Source of the DNA: a virus
Direction: 5' to 3' (one strand)
IMG/VR virus record: IMGVR_UViG_3300042938_001744
Coordinates: 1 to 50,626 of that record
Length of the DNA stretch: 50,626 nt
Shown: positions 5,542-12,764 of the stretch, piece by piece
Numbering within the stretch: the stretch's first letter is position 1
Layout: the number at the start of each line of letters is the position of its first letter
Made by a program: the position numbers and the translations under genes
The notes under the pieces: generated by a model
Databases searched by the model: none
What the model was told of the DNA's origin: nothing
What the model saw: only the letters and a program-made list of their open reading frames with translations

Positions 5542-7333
5542 ACCGCTTCATTACTTCTGCTTCCGCGCCTACTGGTAGCGTCTTGCACCACTCTGGCGTT
5601 GTTGACATTAGGGTTTCGATCTCTTTTCTGGAGTCTTCTGCGGTTGCTTCATCGACGATACAGACGACTTCATCGTGGACTCGCAGGATAACCTCGTAGC
5701 CTTTTTCCGTCACCGCCGCCACTCGATCCATGAAGACGTCGCGGGCGAAAGCCTGAGTGAGATTCTCAGCTAACAGCCCGCCGTAAAGTTTGCTACGGAG
5801 CATCTTGCCGTTGCGTGGGATTACTCCGCTATACCCCGTTTTATGAATTCCATTGAAGTCATTTACTTTTTCCCACTTTTTAGGGCAAAATGTTTGAGGT
5901 AGCCCAGTAACGGCACGGTATATGAGTTGACGACCGCTTGGGAGCGTAACAGTTAGGTGTGATCCTTGTGACTTTCTGAGGCAGTCTTCTAGCGCCCCCC
6001 ACAATGCCACGATTTTCGGATTAGATTTGCGGTAGTCTGTGACAACGCGCTCCGCTTCTTGCGGTGAAATCTCCAACCCTGCCATCATTTTCGCTACGAC
6101 TTGAAACTTGTTAGCCCCGCATCCGAATCCAAGCCCTAGGACGCGAGCTTTAGCCAGTTGGCGTAATGCTTTATCGACATCTTTGAGCGGACGAGGGTCA
6201 TTGTAGCCCATCGTTGCCCTTGCGTGAGCCTCGTAGACATCAACGCCCGTGCGAAGAACCTCAAGTGTGGCTTTATCTCTGGCTAGATAAAGTATGCAAC
6301 GGGCTTCAATTTGAGCTAGATCGCAGACCACGAGCATCTTCCCTTCTGGGGCTTCGATGAGTGAGCGAATATCTACGCCTGAAACTACGTCTCTGGGTAG
6401 GTTTTGAGCGTTCCAACCGCCTGATCCCGAGTCGCGGCCTGTGGTAGCTCCGAAATACTTCAAATCGTAGCCCATTCGACCGCATGGACGGGTGCGAGTG
6501 AGCATGGTTTGGATGGTTTTAAGGTGCTTATTGGCCTTTCGGTGGTCGCGGATCGCTCGAACCCAAGGATAAGTGTCTTGGAAGGCTTCTTCCCACCTCT
6601 GAGCGTCGTCTTCTTTCTCTGCGAAGCTCTCTGGAGCCCAAATCCCCTCTTTAGTGCATTGATCCCTGACCGCGTGAAGCGATAAAGCAGGGCGGTCGGG
6701 GTGCCAAGGCAGGAGATCGCGTGTTTTTTCGCTCGTTTCGGCTAAAGTTATAGCACTTTCGCGTAACTTCTTTATATTTACGGGCACTCCACGCATTGTC
6801 ATCTCGCGTGTGAGCTTAGAAATTGTCCTTTCGCGCTCGGGCCACTTATCCCCATGCTTGAGCCAAAGATTCAGCGTATTCTCGGCATCCGAGAGGGCAT
6901 ATTTCCGAACATCTTCCTGAAAGTCTGGGGTCATGGTCGCCCACTGCTTCTTTTTCATCTTATCCCGCACGTCTTTTGAGATTTCCAGCCCTAGCAGATG
7001 GTGAGATGCCTCTTTCAAGGATCGCGGGTAGCTGAAAAAGGCGGTCATGTCTGCGGTATCGTAGACCTTCTCCGCGTAAACAGGCTGGACGATTTCTTTT
7101 TCAATGAGGCAATCCAAGAGAGTCAGATCGAATGCCGCGTTGTGCATGATCCAAGTCGCCCCGTTCACGACCTCCCAAGGGGCATCTTTTGGGTGCCCGA
7201 CGAAACGTAGTCCGTTATCCCCCGCCATAGACACTAGGTAGATGTCAGTCGCCCGCGCGTAATGCCACCCACCCAGCGTCGTTATGCTGGTTTCATTGTC
7301 GTAGTACGACTCGAAATCAATAGCACAGATCAT
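5531..7333 (-). CDS. Family A DNA polymerase with 3'-5' exonuclease
   Basis: 600 aa, phage-sized Pol I. Exonuclease motifs are visible: IDFES (Asp6, Glu8), MHNAAFDLTLL (Asn65, Asp69) and YALSDAEN (Asp149). Polymerase motif A is VVCDLAQIEAR (Asp338), motif B is RQLAKARVLGLGFGCG (Arg391, Lys395) and motif C is RVHDEV (Asp554). All catalytic acids are present, so it should be an active replicative enzyme with proofreading. The residue equivalent to E. coli Phe762 is Leu399, and Tyr766 is Phe403. There is no 5' nuclease domain, as usual in phages. Its start overlaps the upstream stop by one base. It leads primase and helicase in one operon. Confidence 0.95.
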   Translation of the reverse strand: MICAIDFESYYDNETSITTLGGWHYARATDIYLVSMAGDNGLRFVGHPKDAPWEVVNGATWIMHNAAFDLTLLDCLIEKEIVQPVYAEKVYDTADMTAFFSYPRSLKEASHHLLGLEISKDVRDKMKKKQWATMTPDFQEDVRKYALSDAENTLNLWLKHGDKWPERERTISKLTREMTMRGVPVNIKKLRESAITLAETSEKTRDLLPWHPDRPALSLHAVRDQCTKEGIWAPESFAEKEDDAQRWEEAFQDTYPWVRAIRDHRKANKHLKTIQTMLTRTRPCGRMGYDLKYFGATTGRDSGSGGWNAQNLPRDVVSGVDIRSLIEAPEGKMLVVCDLAQIEARCILYLARDKATLEVLRTGVDVYEAHARATMGYNDPRPLKDVDKALRQLAKARVLGLGFGCGANKFQVVAKMMAGLEISPQEAERVVTDYRKSNPKIVALWGALEDCLRKSQGSHLTVTLPSGRQLIYRAVTGLPQTFCPKKWEKVNDFNGIHKTGYSGVIPRNGKMLRSKLYGGLLAENLTQAFARDVFMDRVAAVTEKGYEVILRVHDEVVCIVDEATAEDSRKEIETLMSTTPEWCKTLPVGAEAEVMKRYAK

Positions 7334-7590
7334 TATAAAAGCTCTGGCAACTGTCTCTCTTGTTTCAACTCAATGAGAACGTCGCGGACGATCTCAACTG
7401 TCGTGTAGTCTGGCTTAACGAGGATTCCATCTTCGTCCCTCCACTTAGAAAGCAAGCCGCAATCGTGGTTGAGGAGCGATCTGATTTCGTTGAGTAGGTC
7501 GTCGATGACTAGCAATGCGTCCACCCCCTTAAGGGCGTAGAGATGCTCGTTTTGTTCTTCTGGTAGATTAAATTCTAGTGTGGCTTTCAT
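7333..7590 (-). CDS. Small phage protein (MKATLEFNLPEE type)
   Basis: 85 aa starting MKATLEFNLPEEQNEHLYAL. The ATG at 7590 forms an ATGA overlap with the upstream stop; an earlier in-frame ATG at 7620 is less likely. This N-terminal signature (beta strand, LPEE, then helix with LKG) occurs in a common small phage protein found beside replication genes, whose function I do not know. The product is acidic and mostly helical. Confidence 0.7.
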   Translation of the reverse strand: MKATLEFNLPEEQNEHLYALKGVDALLVIDDLLNEIRSLLNHDCGLLSKWRDEDGILVKPDYTTVEIVRDVLIELKQERQLPELL

Positions 7591-7847
7591 TTTGATGACT
7601 TGCTTCCTTCGCATTTCCATTTTTTACGGGACAGGTTGTTCGGGCTATTGGGGTCACTCTTCCAGTCACCCTTTATTTTTGCTGACCTAGCGCAGTAAGC
7701 GTCCCCCTTTGCTGTACCTGGCCTGATACGGTCTCCTCCGTCTTTTGCCGCGCCCGCTTGACCAAACTTGACGGTTTTAGTCCGTCCTGTTTCTGGATTT
7801 TTAACTATTTTTGCGAATCGTTTTTCCATAAGAGATATAGGTTGCAT
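7587..7847 (-). CDS. Small basic phage protein (DUF6321-like)
   Basis: About 86 aa from ATG 7847, or 80 aa from ATG 7829. Contains RFAKIVKNPETGRTKTVKFG, then GTAKGDAYCARSAKIKGDW and a C-terminal SPNNLSRKKWKC, an arrangement I recall from a small phage family (probably DUF6321). The protein is strongly basic with two Cys. Unusually, a TAATAACC motif ends directly at the 7847 ATG, inside a perfect inverted repeat, so the true start may be 7829 with the palindrome in the leader. Confidence 0.65.
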   Translation of the reverse strand: MQPISLMEKRFAKIVKNPETGRTKTVKFGQAGAAKDGGDRIRPGTAKGDAYCARSAKIKGDWKSDPNSPNNLSRKKWKCEGSKSSK

Positions 7848-7867
7848 GGTTATTACTCCATGCAACC
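7840..7867. repeat. Perfect 10-bp inverted repeat around a TAATAACC motif
   Basis: GGTTGCATGG (7840-7849) and CCATGCAACC (7858-7867) are perfect complements separated by eight bases. The minus-strand motif AGTAATAACC (7848-7857) occupies the loop and two bases of the arm. It could be an operator that overlaps a promoter element, or an RNA hairpin at the start codon of the 86-aa gene. Confidence 0.6.
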
Positions 7868-7878
7868 CATTTGTTGAC

Positions 7879-8631
7879 TCAGGGGAGTGTGTTAATGAGT
7901 TCTTTTTGGGCTTCGGTTACGAGACCCGCCGAACGAATCGTCGGTGTCCACCATGACTTGTCAGCCTTAGTGGTGATGAGCGAACCGAGGTCCCACTGCC
8001 CACCTTTAAGACCGCAAGCTGCGAGGTGTGTGCGAAGCGAAGTTGCGATTGGAACTGCGACACCGCTGTACGATGTCGAAGCAAATGTTGCAACGGCTCG
8101 TGTGTAGCGAGTGCCGTCGGAAGCGATGTTGTAGAACAAGGATTCACTCTCTTCGCAAAGCCCCTCGATTGCCTGAATCAGGAACTCAACGGTGGCGATC
8201 TCCGAGAAGAAATTCGCCCCACGAGTCCAATGCACCTGACCCCCTACATCCCGCACCTGTGCGGCTGTGGAGAACATTCGGACTTGCGTGTTTTCACGGT
8301 CGTCGTAGGGAATATTTTCTTGATACTGCTTCATCATTTGCAACGCGATGACGCGAAGTGCGACTCCCTTTTTCTTGTCCTTCGGATCGATCCCACTGAT
8401 CTGGTGTTGCTTGTCGAGAACCCAAGTTCCTGGGCTGAATTGATCCGCTAGAACGCCCGTCTTGTTGACGAGGTTGATGCGTGGGAGCTTCGTGTCGCTT
8501 GCGCTCCAATCTCCGATGAGCCCCTTGTCGGAGTAGTCATTGGTGCTGATATTTGCGAGCGCGTTTGCTTCCGGCTGCGTTGTTACGAGTTGTTTCGTGT
8601 TTTCGATTTCGTCGAATGATATGGTTGCCAT
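7879..8631 (-). CDS. Probable ssDNA-binding/recombination accessory protein
   Basis: 250 aa, soluble. The centre of the N-terminal half reads SDTKLPRINLVNKTG followed by FSPGTWVLD, close to the D..IPRL.L.Q pattern of phage proteins that sit with recombination nucleases. No transmembrane segment, and the C-terminus is mixed rather than strongly acidic. In nuclease operons of this type (DUF2800 proteins) the neighbouring gene usually codes for an ssDNA-binding protein, which is the main reason for this call. It has its own TGTAATAACC motif 42 bp upstream. A structural or unknown replication role is also possible. Confidence 0.5.
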   Translation of the reverse strand: MATISFDEIENTKQLVTTQPEANALANISTNDYSDKGLIGDWSASDTKLPRINLVNKTGVLADQFSPGTWVLDKQHQISGIDPKDKKKGVALRVIALQMMKQYQENIPYDDRENTQVRMFSTAAQVRDVGGQVHWTRGANFFSEIATVEFLIQAIEGLCEESESLFYNIASDGTRYTRAVATFASTSYSGVAVPIATSLRTHLAACGLKGGQWDLGSLITTKADKSWWTPTIRSAGLVTEAQKELINTLP

Positions 8632-8673
8632 TTTTAGTATTTTAGTGGTTTAGTTTTGTTGTTCTGGTTATGG

Positions 8674-8683
8674 GGTTATTACA
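8674..8683 (-). promoter_or_regulatory. TGTAATAACC motif
   Basis: Exact TGTAATAACC on the minus strand between the helicase-nuclease gene and the 250-aa gene, 42 bp before the latter's ATG. The following sequence is A-rich with little Shine-Dalgarno character. Confidence 0.5.
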
Positions 8684-8708
8684 TGAGACGCGGAATTTAT
8701 CAATCCGT

Positions 8709-11093
8709 TCAAACTATTTTTGACTTTTTCAAAAAAAGAATCGTCCCTTCTACTTTTGCCGCATTCGCGTCAATGAGAGCATCTCGCAAAGCTGTTTTAG
8801 ACTTAGCCATTTGCCCTCGTTCTGCGGTGCGTGAAACAGCTTTTTCTAGTTCACCAATTTTTAGTTTGGCGCAAGCTGCGAAAGCTTCTGGGGTGATTTT
8901 ATTTTTCACGACTTCCCATGCTGCTTGAGCGTCGGTGATGTCAAACGCACTAGAGCGTTCGGCAAGTTCCCAACCTGGGATTTCCACCCCCGAGAGTCGA
9001 AGCTCTAGGGCGCGGGCGTCTACTTTTTCCGCCCATCCCTTTAAGATCGGCGAGAGTCTTTTCGCTAATGCCATTTTCTCTGGATCGGTGATGATCGCGG
9101 GATCAAACTGCGGTGGGAGAGCCAGCTCGTCAGGCTGATATTTACGAGCGATGGTGAGGGCGAGGCTGTTGAGCTTCGGGCACTCGGCGCGGTGAGCGCA
9201 CCATGCACAATGACCCCCTGTTAAATAGGCTGCTGGGTCGTTCCGCTTCGCGGCTTCAATGATCGCCGTTACTTGCGCTACGAGGCGGTCTAGGTCTTCT
9301 GAGCGAGTCCAACTAACTACGTCTATGATCCCTTGGAAGGGGAGAACAACGTGAACTGTGAGGGTTTCTACTCTTTCATGCGCGTGGAAAATGCCAATGG
9401 CGTAAGCCCAAAATTGAGGCGAGTCGGCTTCGTATTTTCCCCATGCAAATTTGTAGTCCACCAATTCTGCACTGGTTCCGTGAACCATGACGTGATCGAT
9501 ATGCCCGAACTGATCGAGTACTACATAACGACGCTCGCGAATATCTTCCACAGGTGCTTGGCACTTGGCTCGCAGAGAGGTGAGGTACTGCAAGCACAGC
9601 CCTGCACTTTTGCGGAGAAACTCGTCGTCGGCAGGGATGACATCGAGGTTTTCTTTCTCGACGGCAAGGTGCCCTAGGGAGCCTCTATCTGCTGCGGTAG
9701 TATCGCGGGTTTGGTCATTACGAAAGCCTGGGCATTTCGCTTTTTCTTTCAGAGAGGACGGCGAATGCTCGGCGTGTTCTCTCTCGTTGTTTGCTAACGC
9801 GAGTGAGACTTCTCTCACGTCGCGCAGTTGTGTTGTTGTGTCTGACATAATTCCTTCGTTAAAAATTGTTGTATTCTCGCGCTTGTGGGCTGTGAGGTGC
9901 AGTGCTGCTTGCTCCACGGTCCCTGAGACAAACAATCGGAGAACCAATGCGCGGTTTTTTCCACCAAATCGTCGGATGCGACCTATTGCTTGTTCCTCTG
10001 CGGTGCCGCTAAATTGTGGGCAGATTAGGGCAGTGCGTGGAGCGTTACCATGAACGTCGTGGAGGTCGATACTCTGGCCTCCAGCGCCGATTTGAATGAC
10101 GAGGCAGCGGAGGATATTTGCCTGGAATTTATCGCGGCTCAACTGTCGCATATTCTGCGACACCCTCCCGTCTATTGTTTCGGAGATGTCGCCAAGAAGC
10201 TTTGAAGCGAGATCGATGGAAGCATGGAAGTTGAGGAACATGACTGCACTGCCTCCGTCTTCCACGATCGCTGCTGCACGCTCTACGAGGTAAGGAATTT
10301 TTATGAGTTCGATCGCTTGGCGCTGCCTCAAGTTCTTCACAGCCGCTGGGTCTTCGATGTCCACCATCTCTGAGTAGAGCTTGTGAATTTCTTCACGGTC
10401 GAGTGGTGATATAAAAATGGGTTCGTCGGAAAGCGTGAGGTCTGGGAGCTGCTCGCTTAAAACCGCGTCAGGCGTCCTGTTGCCGCGAGTTGTAAACACG
10501 GAATCGTGGAGGTGCTGCATTCGCAGTTTGTTTTCTTTTACCTTCGGGTCCCATTCTAGCCCGCCCCATTGACCTCGTTCGGCCCCCATGTGAGCGGCCC
10601 AGTTCCAGAATTGACGTGAGTGAAATAGCCCTAGTTTCACTCCAATGCTTTTCATTCGGAGCGGGCTCTCTGCGGCTGTGGCAGAAAGCATGAGAGTGCG
10701 GTAGGGAGAGGCTTCGAGCATCTTTCCGTTGGCGGATTTTATACCCGCGCACATGTGAACTTCATCGACTATGAGAAGGATCGATTCGGGCACCCATTTA
10801 AAATTACTACCCACTTTTTTTAACCATGCGGTGTTTCCAGCACGGAGTTTTTCAGGGTTCTCGACAAACACGGGATCAATGCCGAACGACTCCAGAGTGG
10901 CTTGCCACTTGGCTTTGACGCTCTTTGGGCAGATCACTCCGACTGGCAGCGCGTAGCGCCGAGCGACTTCACAAGCGATGATGGTTTTCCCCCCGCCGCA
11001 GCCAGTCGCCTCTAAAGAGGCACCGTTTGCATCTAGGCTTTTGAGGTTTTTTTCCACCGCTTCTTGTTGAAACGGGTAGAGGGTAAATTTCAT
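8709..11093 (-). CDS. SF2 helicase fused to Cas4/RecB-type Fe-S nuclease
   Basis: 794 aa. Residues 1-415 are a superfamily 2 helicase: Q-like N-terminus (YPFQQEAV), Walker A ATGCGGGKT (29-37), DEVH box (110-113), SAT (137-139) and motif VI QAIGRIRRF (368-376). Residues 416-794 look like a DUF2800-type exonuclease: KCPG (Cys454), RGSLGH (His475), GHIDH (Asp533), LVDYK (Asp546, Lys548), SPQFWAYA (Gln560) and GHCAWCAHRAEC (Cys629, 632, 638). The four Cys fit a 4Fe-4S cluster. The halves are usually separate genes. An in-frame Met416 is preceded by GAAGGA six bases upstream, so the nuclease could also be made alone. Likely role: DNA end processing and recombination during phage replication. Confidence 0.85.
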   Translation of the reverse strand: MKFTLYPFQQEAVEKNLKSLDANGASLEATGCGGGKTIIACEVARRYALPVGVICPKSVKAKWQATLESFGIDPVFVENPEKLRAGNTAWLKKVGSNFKWVPESILLIVDEVHMCAGIKSANGKMLEASPYRTLMLSATAAESPLRMKSIGVKLGLFHSRQFWNWAAHMGAERGQWGGLEWDPKVKENKLRMQHLHDSVFTTRGNRTPDAVLSEQLPDLTLSDEPIFISPLDREEIHKLYSEMVDIEDPAAVKNLRQRQAIELIKIPYLVERAAAIVEDGGSAVMFLNFHASIDLASKLLGDISETIDGRVSQNMRQLSRDKFQANILRCLVIQIGAGGQSIDLHDVHGNAPRTALICPQFSGTAEEQAIGRIRRFGGKNRALVLRLFVSGTVEQAALHLTAHKRENTTIFNEGIMSDTTTQLRDVREVSLALANNEREHAEHSPSSLKEKAKCPGFRNDQTRDTTAADRGSLGHLAVEKENLDVIPADDEFLRKSAGLCLQYLTSLRAKCQAPVEDIRERRYVVLDQFGHIDHVMVHGTSAELVDYKFAWGKYEADSPQFWAYAIGIFHAHERVETLTVHVVLPFQGIIDVVSWTRSEDLDRLVAQVTAIIEAAKRNDPAAYLTGGHCAWCAHRAECPKLNSLALTIARKYQPDELALPPQFDPAIITDPEKMALAKRLSPILKGWAEKVDARALELRLSGVEIPGWELAERSSAFDITDAQAAWEVVKNKITPEAFAACAKLKIGELEKAVSRTAERGQMAKSKTALRDALIDANAAKVEGTILFLKKSKIV
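9846..9861 (-). promoter_or_regulatory. Internal ribosome binding site and start inside the helicase-nuclease gene
   Basis: On the minus strand GAAGGA stands six bases before an in-frame ATG (9848) that begins MSDTTTQLRD, exactly at the helicase/nuclease domain border. It may be the relic start of a formerly separate nuclease gene or a working second start producing free nuclease. Confidence 0.45.
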
Positions 11094-11371
11094 TCTTCCT
11101 CGAATTTAGAAATCTGCGAACTGCATTTGGCGTAGCCTGCGATGTCGACATAAGTGTCGCGTGTGGGAGTGTAGCAAGCGCGAGCCATTTTGAGCACGAT
11201 CATCATGTGAGCCACATCCAGAGCGGATAGCGGAGCCTCGGGCTCTTTCCTCGCTTTGAGGTACCAGTTCCATCCATCAGCGATTCTTTGGTGGTTCGAG
11301 GTCGCTTTGTCGTAATCTCGACGACGATCACCCGTCGTCACTTCCATTGCTGTTTCAAGTATGCTGTTCAT
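11090..11371 (-). CDS. DUF6378-like phage protein
   Basis: 93 aa, all helical by inspection. The sequence GDRRRDYDKATSNHQRIADG, then SALDVAHMMIVLKMARAC and a closing DTYVDIAGYAKC matches the layout of the widespread phage family DUF6378. Family members look like the all-alpha NTP-pyrophosphatase group (MazG-like), which would suggest nucleotide clean-up, but that link is an inference. Coupled by ATGA overlaps to the genes on both sides. Confidence 0.75.
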   Translation of the reverse strand: MNSILETAMEVTTGDRRRDYDKATSNHQRIADGWNWYLKARKEPEAPLSALDVAHMMIVLKMARACYTPTRDTYVDIAGYAKCSSQISKFEEE

Positions 11372-11709
11372 TTAACTAGAGAGGATTCACGGAGGATGGA
11401 GATAAAATCTTCAGCGCGTAAAACGACGATCCATCCGTGGTCATTGCGCTTATGAAAAACGGTGGGGATTTTACCCTCTTTGGCGTCTCTCACCGCCTGT
11501 TCGAGCCACACATAGGGGTTCCCCGCCTCGACGCGCTTGCATTCGATATGCAGTGGGAGAGAGTCGCAAATGACATCGTCTCCAGTTAGTCCAAATCGCC
11601 CTTGGCTGAATTGAACTCCGCGTTTGGCGGGGAACCCCTCCTCGGTCAGAAAAGAGGCCAGCTCTCGCTCGCCCCTAGCGCCTTTCGCTCGTGAATTTAT
11701 TTTTCCCAT
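11368..11709 (-). CDS. PD-(D/E)XK endonuclease, resolvase/VRR-type
   Basis: 113 aa. A basic N-terminus (KINSRAKGARGERELASFL) with a conserved Glu is followed by GDDVICDSLPLHIECKR, the PD-(D/E)XK core (Asp44 and the ECK triad near 56-58), then a helix with QAVRDAK. This is the plan of small archaeal-type Holliday junction resolvases and related phage nucleases. It probably cuts branched or specific DNA intermediates and fits the recombination genes next to it. Start overlaps the upstream gene by 13 bases and lies 10 bases after a TGTAATAACC motif. Confidence 0.8.
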   Translation of the reverse strand: MGKINSRAKGARGERELASFLTEEGFPAKRGVQFSQGRFGLTGDDVICDSLPLHIECKRVEAGNPYVWLEQAVRDAKEGKIPTVFHKRNDHGWIVVLRAEDFISILRESSLVK

Positions 11710-12014
11710 GCGGTGATGTGGTTATTACATTTAGACTGACCCTTAGCCCACTTGGTAAGGTCAGCTTCTTTGTATACGAACTTTTTTAATCCGAGCTTCC
11801 GGTAAGGAAGGTGCATATTATCGCGCCAGTAGGCAAGGTTGCCACGGGAGACTTTTCTCCCGAGCAACTCGCTCAACCGCTCTATTGCTGCTTCGGCCTC
11901 GTATGAGGCTTCGGCGTCTTTCCCTTTTGGGGTAGCCCCTTTTACTTCGAGGCTTATTTTGCCGTCCCCCAGAGGGGTTGCGGTGAAAGAACTGCATTCA
12001 AGTATTAGTGTCAT
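11697..12014 (-). CDS. Excisionase-like helix-turn-helix protein
   Basis: 105 aa. Residues 40-90 contain a helix-turn-helix with wing typical of MerR/excisionase-like domains: IERLSELLGRKVSRGNLAYW, then LPYRKLGLKKFVYKEADLTKW. The N-terminal 35 residues are beta-rich and less typical. Its position two small genes downstream of the integrase supports a role as recombination directionality factor or as a small regulator. The 3' end of the gene contains the motif for the next gene. Confidence 0.65.
   Translation of the reverse strand: MTLILECSSFTATPLGDGKISLEVKGATPKGKDAEASYEAEAAIERLSELLGRKVSRGNLAYWRDNMHLPYRKLGLKKFVYKEADLTKWAKGQSKCNNHITAWEK
11720..11729 (-). promoter_or_regulatory. TGTAATAACC motif
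   Basis: Exact TGTAATAACC on the minus strand, embedded in the 3' end of the excisionase-like gene (encoding part of CNNHIT) and ending 10 bases before the nuclease start at 11709. Confidence 0.5.
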
Positions 12015-12057
12015 ATTTGATACTGGGGGGAGTTACCCTCCCCTTGTAATACAATTT

Positions 12058-12237
12058 TTAAGTGGTTATTATGCAATCAGACTTTTCACCGAGTAGTTCT
12101 GAATCATCGGAAGCGGACCTTACCATATCTTCTACAAATTCCGCTGCTAAAACTTCGATTTCGACGCCACTATTTTCAGCGAAGATACGAAGTTTCTCAT
12201 GGATTGTGGAGTTTACGGCGATGGTGATTTTTGTCAT
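12058..12237 (-). CDS. Small ribbon-helix-helix-type protein
   Basis: 59 aa. A short N-terminal strand (TKITIAVNS) followed by two helices (TIHEKLRIFAENSG, EIEVLAAEFVEDMV) is the layout of Arc/MetJ/CopG ribbon-helix-helix proteins, which bind operators as dimers. The acidic tail (SASDDSELLGEKSD) is extra. It is the second of two such genes between integrase and excisionase-like gene, so it may act in the integration/lysogeny switch. It stops just before the next block, and its last codons contain a CATAATAACC motif. Confidence 0.65.
   Translation of the reverse strand: MTKITIAVNSTIHEKLRIFAENSGVEIEVLAAEFVEDMVRSASDDSELLGEKSDCIITT
12064..12073 (-). promoter_or_regulatory. CATAATAACC motif
   Basis: Minus-strand CATAATAACC, a one-class variant of the shared motif, within the last codons of the 59-aa gene and 49 bp before the excisionase-like gene at 12014. 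Confidence 0.45.
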
Positions 12238-12323
12238 ATTGTGTATGGTCTAAAACTGCACCGTGAGGGTTAATATTCACGAAATGGCAGTTGGGGTTTT
12301 GGTTTGGGGGTTAAACGCTCGGC

Positions 12324-12611
12324 TTATCTGCCGAGCATAGCAATTTTCTTCAAGCGTTCGAGTGTTGCTAAGTCCAAAGACTCAGAGACTCTTTCGTCAG
12401 GGCTGTCTGATTGTTTTTCAATCAAGTGTCTTGCTAGTGAGATTGTTTCTCCACTTGGGTCTTCTTTCTTCAAGAAGTCTATAACCGCTTGTCGGATGAG
12501 TGCGCTAATTGTCACCCCTTTTGCACCCGCGAGCAGAGTGATTGCTTTATTGTTTAATTTTGATTCAACATACGACACGCGGAGCGTGCCTTCTCTTAAT
12601 TTATTTGGCAT
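12324..12611 (-). CDS. Ribbon-helix-helix/plasmid-type regulator
   Basis: 95 aa. After a basic arm (MPNKLREG) comes TLRVSYVESKLNNKAITLLA and GAKGVTISALIRQAVIDFLK, a strand-helix-helix arrangement typical of ribbon-helix-helix regulators. The C-terminal 40 residues are charged and helical. It probably binds operators in this region and may be the repressor or antirepressor of the phage, but there is no direct evidence of which. A GATAATAACC motif lies 61 bp upstream. Confidence 0.65.
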   Translation of the reverse strand: MPNKLREGTLRVSYVESKLNNKAITLLAGAKGVTISALIRQAVIDFLKKEDPSGETISLARHLIEKQSDSPDERVSESLDLATLERLKKIAMLGR

Positions 12612-12672
12612 TTTATTTCAGTTGGTTGGTTTGATGTGGGCCCCGCTGTCTTACTCATCTCGATTAAATCGG

Positions 12673-12682
12673 GGTTATTATC
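12673..12682 (-). promoter_or_regulatory. GATAATAACC motif
   Basis: Minus-strand GATAATAACC in the 153-bp gap between integrase and the 95-aa regulator. A small palindrome CGATTAAATCG lies next to it (12661-12671) and a short hairpin (ACACC/GGTGT, 12687-12707) on the other side. Confidence 0.45.
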
Positions 12683-12764
12683 TTAGACACCATGTTTGCA
12701 CAGGTGTTCAATCTTTTTTTTGTTTTTTTTATGGGATAGTTTTAGGCGCATGAAAGTAAAATCT

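Noticed and set aside
12687-12725. Hairpin plus T-run on the plus strand downstream of the integrase
   Set aside because: The stem is only five base pairs, and both genes here are on the minus strand, so a plus-strand terminator would have no obvious transcript to end.
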